From Streptomyces sp. CB00455 (GTDB lineage: Bacteria; Actinomycetota; Actinomycetes; Streptomycetales; Streptomycetaceae), in the NCBI RefSeq assembly GCF_001905445.1, contig NZ_LIVQ01000002.1:868001-932000 (forward strand): 64,000 nucleotides of DNA, given 5' to 3'. The position numbers and the translations under genes were made by a program. The notes below the pieces were generated by a model. That model was not told the origin of the DNA. It ran no database searches and worked only from the letters and a program-made list of their open reading frames with translations. This document shows positions 57,155 through 64,000 of this stretch, piece after piece. Position 1 is the first letter of the stretch. Each line of letters opens with the position of its first letter.

Positions 57155-58453
57155 TCAGACTTCCGTGAGATGTCCGTCGAGTTGCGGTGTGGTGGTGCGG
57201 CGCGGCACGGCACCGCGCAAGGTCAGCAGCATCGCGACGGCGGTGGCCAGCGAACCGATCGCGTAGGCGAGGCCCACGCGCAGCGCGATGTCCCCGGGTA
57301 CCAGCGTGATGCCGAGCAGTACCGCGGTGCCGAACACCCAGCAGGCCAGCTGGGCGCGGTGCTTGTGGAGCACCATCTGGGCCTGGCCGAGCACCATCGC
57401 CAGCATGTAACAGGTCGTCCCGACGGCGAACCACAGAAAGTCGACGCGGCCGAGCTGGCCGGTCACGGCGCGGAACAGGACCTCGATCAGCCACGGCCCG
57501 AGCAGCACGGCGGGCACGCCGCCGACGACGCCGAGCCCGAGCACCACCAGGCAGGCCTTGCGGAGCATCCGGGCGAAGCCCTGGTGGTCTCCGCCGGCCA
57601 CCACGGTGGACAGGCCGGAGAGCAGCGAAGCCTGCAGCGAGCCGAAGACGAACAGCGGTATCCGGGCCAGCACCAGGGCGCTGAGCAGGGCCGAGATCAA
57701 GGCGGTGCGGGTCGGTTCGAGCAGCTGGGTGCTCATCACCGCCGCGTTGACCACCACCTGCGCCAGCAGGGTGGAGGCGGTCAGCGGCCCGAGGCCGCGG
57801 ACCAGCTTTCGGGTGGGGAACACGCCGCCGGGCCGCGCCGCGCGCAGCGTCGGAGCCAGCGTGACCAGCAGGGCGATGAACGGCGCCACGACGAGGAGCA
57901 AGCCGAAGGCGAGCGCCGAGTGCAACCCGGCAACGGCGCAGGCGAAGGCCAGCACGATCCGCAGGCCGCCGTCGACCGCGAGCTGGGAGCCGTAGGCGGT
58001 GAAGCGGCCGACGCCGGCCAGGATGCCCCGCGTGAGATAGCACAGGGCCATCCCGGTGAAGGCGCCACCGAGCACGGCGACCATCTGGAGGTCACCGTGG
58101 AAGAGCCGGTCGGCGATGGGCCGGGCGAAGACGGCGAGCGCCCCGAGTACCGCGCCGAGGATGCCCCCGGTCAGCAGCCCCGCCTTCCGGAGTACCGGCG
58201 CGGCGCCCTCACCGCGCACCACGCGGGCGGCGACGATCCGGGTGAGCTCCTGCTCGATCGGGAAGAACAGGCCGATCCCGACGGACATCACCAGGGTCCA
58301 CAGCACCGAGACGCTGGCCTTCTCGGCCTCGGAGAGGCTGTGCCCGGCCACCGCGAGGTGAATGTAGGAGGCGGCGCCGAGTACGGCGGTGCCCCCCGCG
58401 ACCATGGCGGTCCCGGGGGGCAGGGCTTTGAGCAACTTCGCTATCGGGTTCAT
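57155..58453 (-). CDS. Polysaccharide flippase-like membrane protein
   Basis: A 432-residue protein with about twelve membrane segments of the MATE/Wzx (oligosaccharide flippase) superfamily, which moves lipid-linked sugars across the membrane. It starts MNPIAKLLKALPPGTAMVAG, with SYIHLAVAGHSLSEAEKASV and GLFFPIEQELTRIVAARVVR after the first helices. The ATG at 58451-58453 was preferred to one at 58513, which would extend into the upstream gene. The end is a short polar tail. It lies between a GT2 gene and the large glycosyltransferase, all transcribed together. Confidence 0.85.
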   Translation of the reverse strand: MNPIAKLLKALPPGTAMVAGGTAVLGAASYIHLAVAGHSLSEAEKASVSVLWTLVMSVGIGLFFPIEQELTRIVAARVVRGEGAAPVLRKAGLLTGGILGAVLGALAVFARPIADRLFHGDLQMVAVLGGAFTGMALCYLTRGILAGVGRFTAYGSQLAVDGGLRIVLAFACAVAGLHSALAFGLLLVVAPFIALLVTLAPTLRAARPGGVFPTRKLVRGLGPLTASTLLAQVVVNAAVMSTQLLEPTRTALISALLSALVLARIPLFVFGSLQASLLSGLSTVVAGGDHQGFARMLRKACLVVLGLGVVGGVPAVLLGPWLIEVLFRAVTGQLGRVDFLWFAVGTTCYMLAMVLGQAQMVLHKHRAQLACWVFGTAVLLGITLVPGDIALRVGLAYAIGSLATAVAMLLTLRGAVPRRTTTPQLDGHLTEV

Positions 58454-58478
58454 CCAGTGGCTTTCATCGGCCGCACGC

Positions 58479-59363
58479 TCAGCGCGTGGCGTGGCGGAGC
58501 ATGGCGCTGACACCAGCCCGGCCGGCGTGCTTCACAGCGCCGGGCAGCAGGGTGACCGCGTGCAGCCGGGAGGAGAGGTGCAGTCGGGAGACCTTGGCCG
58601 CACGCGACCAGCCGTGCCGGTCCAGGCGGTCGGCGGTCTCCACGAAGAAGCGCTTTGCCTCCTCGAAGCGGTGGCCGGTGTAAGCCTTGGCGGAGGACTC
58701 GCTACCGGCATGCCGGCGGTAGCTGAAACAGACCTCCGGCGTGGTGGCCAGGCTCTCCCCCGCCACCAGCAGGTCGACGACCAGGGCGAGGTCCTGGATC
58801 ACGCCCAGGTCGGCGCGGAAGCCGAAGCGCTTGACGGCCTCGGTGCGCCAACAGATCGACGGGAAGTACAGCCAGTTGCCGCGCAGCACGCTGACGGCCA
58901 GCTCCTCGCCGCCGAGCAGGGCCCGGCCGGGGCCCTTGGGGGAGTACAGCTTGCGCTTGGTCCGGTCGACCAGGGTGTCGTACTCCCGGCCGTCGGTGCC
59001 GATCACCAGGACGCCCGGCTGGATCATCGCGGCGGTCGGCTCGCGGTCGGCCGCAGCCCGGACCACCTGCAGGTAGTTCGGGTGCATGAGGTCGTCGCAG
59101 CCCATGAGTACCAGGTACTCGTACTCGGCGAGCTCGGCGCAGCGGTTGAAGTTGCCGGTCACCCCGAGGTTGCGCTCGTTGCGGAAGTAGCGGACGCGGG
59201 CGTCCGCCAGCGCCTCGAACCACTCGGGGACGCCCGGCTCGCGGCCGTCGTCGACGACGGTGAGGCGCCAGTCGTCGCCGTCCTGGGCAAGGACGCTGCG
59301 AACGGCGTCTTGCATCAGCGCGACGTCTCCGTAGTACGGCAGAAGGATCTCAAAACGCGACAT
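58479..59363 (-). CDS. Family 2 glycosyltransferase
   Basis: A GT-A fold transferase of 294 residues. The nucleotide-sugar site is in FEILLPYYGDVALMQDAVRS and LTVVDDGREPG, and the DxD-like motif is MGCDDLMHP. A C-terminal helical part has DLALVVDLLVAGESL and an Arg-rich segment. There is no membrane helix. It probably adds a sugar to a lipid-linked intermediate in the cytoplasm. The donor is unknown; dTDP-rhamnose is a candidate because of the adjacent genes. Confidence 0.88.
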   Translation of the reverse strand: MSRFEILLPYYGDVALMQDAVRSVLAQDGDDWRLTVVDDGREPGVPEWFEALADARVRYFRNERNLGVTGNFNRCAELAEYEYLVLMGCDDLMHPNYLQVVRAAADREPTAAMIQPGVLVIGTDGREYDTLVDRTKRKLYSPKGPGRALLGGEELAVSVLRGNWLYFPSICWRTEAVKRFGFRADLGVIQDLALVVDLLVAGESLATTPEVCFSYRRHAGSESSAKAYTGHRFEEAKRFFVETADRLDRHGWSRAAKVSRLHLSSRLHAVTLLPGAVKHAGRAGVSAMLRHATR

Positions 59364-59372
59364 GCTCTCCGC

Positions 59373-60179
59373 CTATGCCTTGGTCAGCTCGCGGGCGACC
59401 AGCTCGGCAGTGCGCTGCTGGAAGGCGGCGTACGCCGGGGTGCCGGGCGTGAACGTCTTGAGCTCACCGGGCATCCGGCGGATCATCGCGAGCAGCAGCA
59501 CGAGGCCGGCTCGGGTGAGGTAGACCATCGCCCTGAACGGCGAGGCGCTCGGCCGGCCGGTGGTCCGTTCGCGCATCGCCACGGGGATCTGGCGCACGGT
59601 GAAGCCGGAGCGGGCGGCGCCGACCATGGACTCGATGGTGTCCCCGAGGTATTCCACGGGGTACCAGCGGGCGAAGAACTCTATGAGTGGCCGGTTGCAG
59701 GCACGGAAGCCCGAGGTGGTGTCGGTGAGCTTGGTCCGGGTGATCCGCGACAGCACCACGGACAGCAGCGACATCGCCCATTTGCGCGGTCCGCGCACCG
59801 TGTAATCGCCGTCGCCGGCGAACCGGGCGCCTATGACGAGGTCGGCGTCGCCGACGGCGAGGCGCTCCAGCAGCGCCGGCACGTAGGCGGGATCGTGCTG
59901 ACCGTCGGCGTCCACCTGGATCGCCACGTCGTAGCCGTGCTGCTGCGCGTAGCGGTAGCCGAGCCGCATCGCGCCCCCGACACCGAGGTTGAAGGGCAGC
60001 TGGGCGACGGCGGAGCCGGCTGCCCGGGCCACCTCGGCGGTGTTGTCCGCCGAGCCGTCATCGACCACGAGGGTGTCTACGTAGGGCAGTTGCTGCTGGA
60101 TCTCGCGCAGGACGGAGGGCAGTCCGTCCTCCTCGTTCCAGGCGGGAAGAATGATCAGAACGCGACGACCGTCGTTCAC
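59373..60179 (-). CDS. Family 2 glycosyltransferase, polyprenyl-phosphate sugar synthase type
   Basis: A 268-residue GT2 enzyme of the dolichol-phosphate-mannose-synthase-like group. LIILPAWNEEDGLPSVLREI, LVVDDGSADNTAEVA, VQVDADGQHDP (here IQVDADGQHDP) and RITRTKLTDTTSGFRACNRP are family signatures. It would load a sugar from a nucleotide donor onto polyprenyl phosphate at the inner membrane face. The GTG start overlaps the stop of the DUF2304 gene. GT2 plus DUF2304 is a recurrent pair, and the product is a plausible donor for the GT-C enzyme at 55328. Confidence 0.9.
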   Translation of the reverse strand: MNDGRRVLIILPAWNEEDGLPSVLREIQQQLPYVDTLVVDDGSADNTAEVARAAGSAVAQLPFNLGVGGAMRLGYRYAQQHGYDVAIQVDADGQHDPAYVPALLERLAVGDADLVIGARFAGDGDYTVRGPRKWAMSLLSVVLSRITRTKLTDTTSGFRACNRPLIEFFARWYPVEYLGDTIESMVGAARSGFTVRQIPVAMRERTTGRPSASPFRAMVYLTRAGLVLLLAMIRRMPGELKTFTPGTPAYAAFQQRTAELVARELTKA

Positions 60180-60577
60180 GACTTCACCTGTGCCTCAGGG
60201 GCGCCGGAATCCTCCGCGCGCGGCGACGTATTGGGGTAACCGCCCTGCTGGACGAGGTGCGCGCGGATCAGCGCGACGTCCTCCGCCAGGGTGCGGGTCT
60301 CCGCCTCCAGCCGACTGGTCTCCCAGCTGAGGTGCAAACTCACCAGCAGGACCAGGACGAACCCGACGAAAAGCACCAGGCTCACGCCGGATGCCACGCC
60401 CAGGCTCCTTGCCACCGGGTCCAGCACGTGGGGGACGAACCCGAGCGGGGCGACCAGCAATCCGATCGCGAGCCATATCGCCGCGTACTTCTCCCGTAGT
60501 TGCTGGCGGCGCAGCAGCTCAAGGATGTACCCCAGCACCAGAAGACCGGTGATGGAGGTCAGAACGGAGAGTCGCAC
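60176..60577 (-). CDS. DUF2304 membrane protein
   Basis: A 133-residue protein with three hydrophobic segments (SITGLLVLGYILELL, YAAIWLAIGLLVAPLGFV, GVSLVLFVGFVLVLLVSLHL) and a cytoplasmic helical tail. DUF2304 proteins accompany polyprenyl-phosphate glycosyltransferases and may help them at the membrane, but their function is unproven. The GTG at 60575-60577 is preferred to an ATG at 60643 because a promoter-like TTGACG...TATGCT lies across the intervening sequence. The stop overlaps the GTG of the next gene (GTGA). Confidence 0.82.
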   Translation of the reverse strand: MRLSVLTSITGLLVLGYILELLRRQQLREKYAAIWLAIGLLVAPLGFVPHVLDPVARSLGVASGVSLVLFVGFVLVLLVSLHLSWETSRLEAETRTLAEDVALIRAHLVQQGGYPNTSPRAEDSGAPEAQVKS

Positions 60578-60624
60578 AGCGGACGGCGCCTTTCGCGCGA
60601 AGGGGCCAACATCTTTATAGGAGA

Positions 60625-60651
60625 AGCATATGGCACGGCGCATGACGTCAA
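60625..60651 (-). promoter_or_regulatory. Candidate promoter of the glycosyltransferase operon
   Basis: On the minus strand, TTGACG (60646-60651) is followed after 15 bp by TATGCT (60625-60630). The spacing is 2 bp shorter than usual, so the call is tentative. It would drive DUF2304-GT2-GT2-flippase-GT-C. Confidence 0.35.
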
Positions 60652-60720
60652 CGGGGCCCGAAAGGCTGCCTCCCGGGCCCCGGCAACGTCGCGCGTGTGT
60701 AAGCGATCAGCCTCGACGGC

Positions 60721-61632
60721 TCACTTCGTGGAGGGGAGTCTCAGCAGCTCAGCGAAGGCCGGACGGGTGAGCGCCTCGGCGAGCTGCGCCCGCCAGTCGG
60801 GCAGCGGTTCCAGCCCGGCGGCCGACCAGCCGTCGTGAGCAAGGACACTGAAGGCCGGGCGCACGGCGGGGCGGACGAACGCCGCGGAGGTGGTCGGGCG
60901 GATCCGCTCGGGGTCCAGCCCGCTCAGCCGGTAGGTCTCGCGGGCCAGGCCCAGCCAGGTCGTCCGGCCGCTCGCGGTGCCGTGGTAGACACCGCCGGGG
61001 GCGCGGCCGTCGAGGGCGGCGCGGCCGAGCTCCACCAGGCGGCGGGCGAGCGCGTACGACCAGGTGGGCTGGCCGTGCTGGTCGTCGACGACGTCCAGGG
61101 TGTCGCGCTGGGCGGCCAGCTTCAGCATGGTGGCGACGAAGTTCGGGCCGTGCTCGCCGTACAGCCAGGCGGTGCGGACCACGAAGCCGTCCTGCGGCAG
61201 CAGTTCGGCGACGGCCAGCTCGCCGGCCAGCTTGGAGCGGCCGTAGGCGTTGACCGGGCCCGTGGCGGCGTCCTCGCGGTACGGCTGCGCGGCGTCGCCG
61301 GGCAGCACGTAGTCGGTGGAGACGTGCAGCAGGCGTGCGCCGGCCGCGGCGCAGGCCCCGGCCAGGACGCGGACGCCGGTGCCGTTGACGGCGGTGGCGG
61401 CCTCCTCGGCGCTCTCCGCCCCGTCCACGTCGGTCCAGGCGGCGCAGTTGACGACGACGGCGGCGCCCTGGACGGCGGCGCGGACCGCCGCGGGGTCGGT
61501 GATGTCGAGGTCGGCGCGGCGCAGACCCACGGCGTCGATGCCGGCGTCCTTCAGGACGGCCAGGACGTCCTGGCCGAGCATCCCGGCGGCGCCGGTCACG
61601 AGCCAGCGCGTGGCCCCGGAGTCGGCGCTCAC
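60721..61632 (-). CDS. rfbD: dTDP-4-dehydrorhamnose reductase
   Basis: The last step of dTDP-L-rhamnose synthesis. The 303-residue SDR-type protein has WLVTGAAGMLGQDVLAVLKD, the STDYVLPGD strand with catalytic Thr-Asp, YGRSKLAGE supplying Tyr and Lys, and RTAWLYGEHGPNFV. The GTG at 61630-61632 overlaps the rfbB stop (GTGA); a longer frame crossing rfbB is antisense noise. The carboxyl end has the usual RPAFSVLAHDGW motif with an altered Asn. It lies downstream of rfbB in a two-gene unit. Confidence 0.93.
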   Translation of the reverse strand: MSADSGATRWLVTGAAGMLGQDVLAVLKDAGIDAVGLRRADLDITDPAAVRAAVQGAAVVVNCAAWTDVDGAESAEEAATAVNGTGVRVLAGACAAAGARLLHVSTDYVLPGDAAQPYREDAATGPVNAYGRSKLAGELAVAELLPQDGFVVRTAWLYGEHGPNFVATMLKLAAQRDTLDVVDDQHGQPTWSYALARRLVELGRAALDGRAPGGVYHGTASGRTTWLGLARETYRLSGLDPERIRPTTSAAFVRPAVRPAFSVLAHDGWSAAGLEPLPDWRAQLAEALTRPAFAELLRLPSTK

Positions 61633-62606
61633 TTCTGCAGCGCCGCCTTCGCCTTCAGCGGCTCCCACCAGGCACGGTTGTGCCGGTACCAGTCGATGGT
61701 GGCCTTGATGCCGTCCTCGAAGGTGACCTGCGGGGCGTAGCCGAGCTCGGAGCCGATCTTGCTGATGTCGATGGAGTAGCGCAGGTCGTGGCCCTTGCGG
61801 TCCTCCACCTGCTCGACCATGTCCCAGCCCAGGCCCGCGGCTTCCAGCAGGACGCCGGTGAGCTCCTTGTTGGTGAGCTCGGTGCCGCCGCCGATGTTGT
61901 AGACCTCGCCGGCGCGGCCCTTGCGCATCGCCAGGTCGATGCCGCGGCAGTGGTCGGACACGTGCAGCCAGTCGCGCACGTTGCCGCCGTTGCCGTACAG
62001 CGGGACCTTCTTGCCGTCCATCAGGTTGGAGACGAACAGCGGGATGACCTTCTCCGGGAACTGGTAGTGCCCGTAGTTGTTGGAGCAGCGCGTGACCACC
62101 ACGTCCATGCCGTGGGTGCGGCTGTAGGCCAGCGCCAGCAGGTCGGAGGACGCCTTGGACGCGGAGTAGGGGGAGTTCGGCACCAGCGGCCACTCCTCCG
62201 TCCAGGAGCCCTCGCTGATCGAGCCGTAGACCTCGTCGGTGGAGATGTGGACGAAGCGGCCGACCCCGTGCTTGCGGGCGGCGTCCAGCAGGACCTGGGT
62301 GCCCACGACGTTGGTCATGACGAAGGGGCCGGCGCCGGCGATCGAGCGGTCCACGTGGGACTCGGCGGCGAAGTGCACGACCACGTCGTGACCGGCCATC
62401 ACCTGGTCGACGGCGTCGGCGTCGCAGATGTCGCCCTTGACGAAGGTGTATCCGGGGTGGTCTGCGACCGGTGCGAGGTTGGCTTCGACGCCCGAGTAGG
62501 TCAGCTTGTCGAAGACGGTGATCCTCGCCGAGGCATCTGCGCCGAGCTGCTGGCGGACGAATTCTGAACCGATGAAGCCGGCGCCGCCGGTCACGAGGAT
62601 GCGCAT
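61629..62606 (-). CDS. rfbB: dTDP-glucose 4,6-dehydratase
   Basis: It converts dTDP-glucose to dTDP-4-keto-6-deoxyglucose. The 325-residue extended SDR starts MRILVTGGAGFIGSEFVRQQ. It contains HFAAESHVDRSI, the STDEVYGSI catalytic strand, YSASKASSDL with Tyr and Lys, and RCSNNYGHYQFPEKVIPLF. The ATG has no ribosome site; TAGACT ends 9 nt upstream, so the transcript may be almost leaderless. It is divergent from rfbA with 82 bp between them. Confidence 0.96.
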   Translation of the reverse strand: MRILVTGGAGFIGSEFVRQQLGADASARITVFDKLTYSGVEANLAPVADHPGYTFVKGDICDADAVDQVMAGHDVVVHFAAESHVDRSIAGAGPFVMTNVVGTQVLLDAARKHGVGRFVHISTDEVYGSISEGSWTEEWPLVPNSPYSASKASSDLLALAYSRTHGMDVVVTRCSNNYGHYQFPEKVIPLFVSNLMDGKKVPLYGNGGNVRDWLHVSDHCRGIDLAMRKGRAGEVYNIGGGTELTNKELTGVLLEAAGLGWDMVEQVEDRKGHDLRYSIDISKIGSELGYAPQVTFEDGIKATIDWYRHNRAWWEPLKAKAALQK

Positions 62607-62688
62607 AATACGAAGAGTCTAGCGGGCTGCCGAACGTCACATGCCCTGAGCTCGGCTCCCCCGCGCCCTCTCGCATAGGGTTCTCCCC
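62607..62688. promoter_or_regulatory. Divergent rfbB-rfbA promoter region
   Basis: On the plus strand TAGGGT (62676-62681) lies 7 nt before the rfbA ATG. On the minus strand TAGACT (62616-62621) lies 9 nt before the rfbB ATG. Neither gene has a ribosome site, so both mRNAs could be leaderless or nearly so. No obvious -35 boxes were found. Confidence 0.6.
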
Positions 62689-63564
62689 ATGCGTGGAATC
62701 CTCTTGGCCGGTGGCACCGGATCACGACTCTGGCCGCTGACCCGGGCAGTCTCGAAGCAGCTGCTGCCCGTCTTCGACAAGCCGATGATCTACTACCCCC
62801 TCTCCACCCTGGTGATGGCGGGCATCAGCGAGATCCTGATCATCACCACCCCGGACGACCGCGACCAGTTCGAGCGACTGCTCGGCGACGGCTCGCAGTT
62901 CGGCCTGCGGCTGGAGTACGCCGTCCAGGAGCGCCCCGAAGGCATCGCCCAGGCCTTCGTCCTCGGCGCCGACTTCATCGGTGACGACTCCGTGGCCCTG
63001 ATCCTCGGCGACAACATCTTCCACGGCAGCGGCCTCGGCACGCGCCTGGCCCAGCACACCGGTTCCAAGGGCGGCCGGGTCTTCGCGTACCCGGTGGCGG
63101 ACCCGACGGCGTACGGCGTGGTGGAGTTCGACGAGAAGGGCCAGGCCATCTCCATCGAGGAGAAGCCGGCCGAGCCCAAGTCCCGCTACGCGGTGCCGGG
63201 TCTGTACTTCTACGACAACCAGGTCGTGGAGATAGCCCGCGGGCTGAAGCCCAGCGCCCGCGGCGAGCTGGAGATCACGGCCGTCAACGACGCCTACCTC
63301 CAGGCCGGCGAACTGAACGTCACCATCCTCGACCGCGGCACCGCGTGGCTGGACACCGGGACCTTCGTCTCGATGGTGCAGGCCTCGGAGTTCGTCCGCG
63401 TCATAGAGGAACGCCAGGGCTTCAAGATCGGCTGCGTCGAGGAGGCCGCCTGGCGGGCCGGCCTGATCGATTCCGCGCAGCTGCGCGCGCTGGCCGAGCC
63501 CCTCACCAAGAGCGGCTACGGCGACTACCTGCTGACCCTGCTCGACGAGGAGAGCGCCCGGTGA
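62689..63564 (+). CDS. rfbA: Glucose-1-phosphate thymidylyltransferase
   Basis: It makes dTDP-glucose from glucose-1-phosphate and dTTP. The 291-residue product has the nucleotidyltransferase signature [20 protein letters not shown], the metal Asp in [10 protein letters not shown], and [20 protein letters not shown]. The ATG is preceded by a leaderless-type -10 box. Its stop overlaps the rfbC start (GTGA). Confidence 0.96.
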   Translation: MRGILLAGGTGSRLWPLTRAVSKQLLPVFDKPMIYYPLSTLVMAGISEILIITTPDDRDQFERLLGDGSQFGLRLEYAVQERPEGIAQAFVLGADFIGDDSVALILGDNIFHGSGLGTRLAQHTGSKGGRVFAYPVADPTAYGVVEFDEKGQAISIEEKPAEPKSRYAVPGLYFYDNQVVEIARGLKPSARGELEITAVNDAYLQAGELNVTILDRGTAWLDTGTFVSMVQASEFVRVIEERQGFKIGCVEEAAWRAGLIDSAQLRALAEPLTKSGYGDYLLTLLDEESAR

Positions 63565-64000
63565 AGTTCCGTGAGCTCTCCATCGAGGGCGCCTTCGAGG
63601 TCACCCCGCAGCTGCACGGCGACCCGCGCGGCTTGTTCACCGAGTGGTACCGCTTCGACAAGCTGTCCGAGGTCGTCGGCCACCCGCTGAACCTGGCGCA
63701 GGCGAACCTCTCGGTCTCCTCCGCGGGCGTGGTCCGCGGCATCCACTTCGCCGACGTCCCGCGCGGCCAGGCCAAGTACGTGAGCTGCGTACGCGGCGCC
63801 GTCCTCGACGTCATCGTCGACCTGCGGGTCGGCTCCCCCACCTTCGGCACGTGGGAGGGCGTCCGCCTCGACGACACCGACCGCCGCGCGGTCTACATCC
63901 CCGAGGGCTTGGGCCACGGCTTCTGCGCGCTGAGCGACGACGCCACGCTCTCCTACCTGTGTTCGGAGACGTACAACCCGACGGGTGAGCACTCGGTGCA
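63561..64000 (+). CDS. rfbC: dTDP-4-dehydrorhamnose 3,5-epimerase (cut by window end)
   Basis: The first approximately 146 residues of the cupin-fold epimerase of dTDP-rhamnose synthesis. The catalytic His is in [11 protein letters not shown], with [20 protein letters not shown] and the [15 protein letters not shown] strand following. The normal length is about 185-200 residues, so only the end is missing because of the window edge. The GTG start overlaps the rfbA stop and is translationally coupled. With rfbA, rfbB and rfbD it completes the four-step pathway. Confidence 0.95.
   Translation, partial: MKFRELSIEGAFEVTPQLHGDPRGLFTEWYRFDKLSEVVGHPLNLAQANLSVSSAGVVRGIHFADVPRGQAKYVSCVRGAVLDVIVDLRVGSPTFGTWEGVRLDDTDRRAVYIPEGLGHGFCALSDDATLSYLCSETYNPTGEHSV

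Overview
This is a very GC-rich window with long, dense, mostly minus-strand operons. The gene content points firmly to Streptomyces: adjacent bldM and whiD developmental regulators, a ShbA-type sigma factor beside guaB, a His-tailed GroEL next to groES, and the full S10-spc-alpha ribosomal cluster. From memory, the order guaB / sigma / bldM / whiD / groESL / tsaD-rimI-tsaB / alr / glmS / glmM / rpsI-rplM / truA / rplQ-rpoA ... rpsJ matches the S. coelicolor SCO47xx region, with a related order in mycobacteria. No phage, insertion sequence, CRISPR array, rRNA or tRNA gene was seen.

Region 1 (1-8330) holds guaB3 (cut by the window edge), guaB, the sigma gene shbA, bldM and divergent whiD. An accessory run follows: a LysR regulator, a MOSC protein, a short-chain dehydrogenase and a SnoaL-like protein, closed by a strong bidirectional terminator. 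Region 2 (8345-13711) has groEL-groES under a promoter lying inside two CIRCE operators, a solitary FtsW/RodA-family gene, and 1.25 kb of non-coding DNA. That DNA carries a roughly 360-bp imperfect inverted repeat with a perfectly conserved 154-bp core. Region 3 (13712-17583) has two tandem polysaccharide deacetylase lipoproteins, a THUMP-like methyltransferase and a membrane protein.

Region 4 (17761-33103) contains the t6A tRNA-modification genes (tsaB, tsaD, tsaE) with rimI, then alr, the NAD(P)HX repair gene, acpS, glmS, a lipoprotein, coaA, a DUF389 protein and glmM. Between tsaB and tsaE sit a secreted protein that looks like a catalytically dead L,D-transpeptidase, a 31-bp tandem repeat, and a 65-residue peptide gene with an iron-box-like promoter. 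Region 5 (33239-54630) holds rpsI-rplM, a GT87-like glycosyltransferase, an ABC-F ATPase, truA, and the ribosomal super-operon from rplQ and rpoA back through secY/adk/map/infA to rpsJ. Region 6 (55328-64000) is a cell-surface glycan cluster: a large membrane glycosyltransferase, a flippase, two GT2 enzymes, a DUF2304 protein, and the dTDP-L-rhamnose genes rfbD, rfbB, rfbA and rfbC (the last cut by the window edge).

Together the window combines translation (ribosome, RNA polymerase alpha, t6A), cell-wall precursor supply (GlmS and GlmM for UDP-GlcNAc, Alr for D-Ala, RodA-like polymerase, deacetylases), GMP synthesis and developmental control. Many single-gene units have a TANNNT-like hexamer exactly 6-7 nt before the start codon, which suggests leaderless mRNAs. 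The most unusual signals are the inverted-repeat element at 12476-13635, the dead transpeptidase fold, the His-rich tail on TsaD, and the small putatively iron-controlled gene at 21363-21560.
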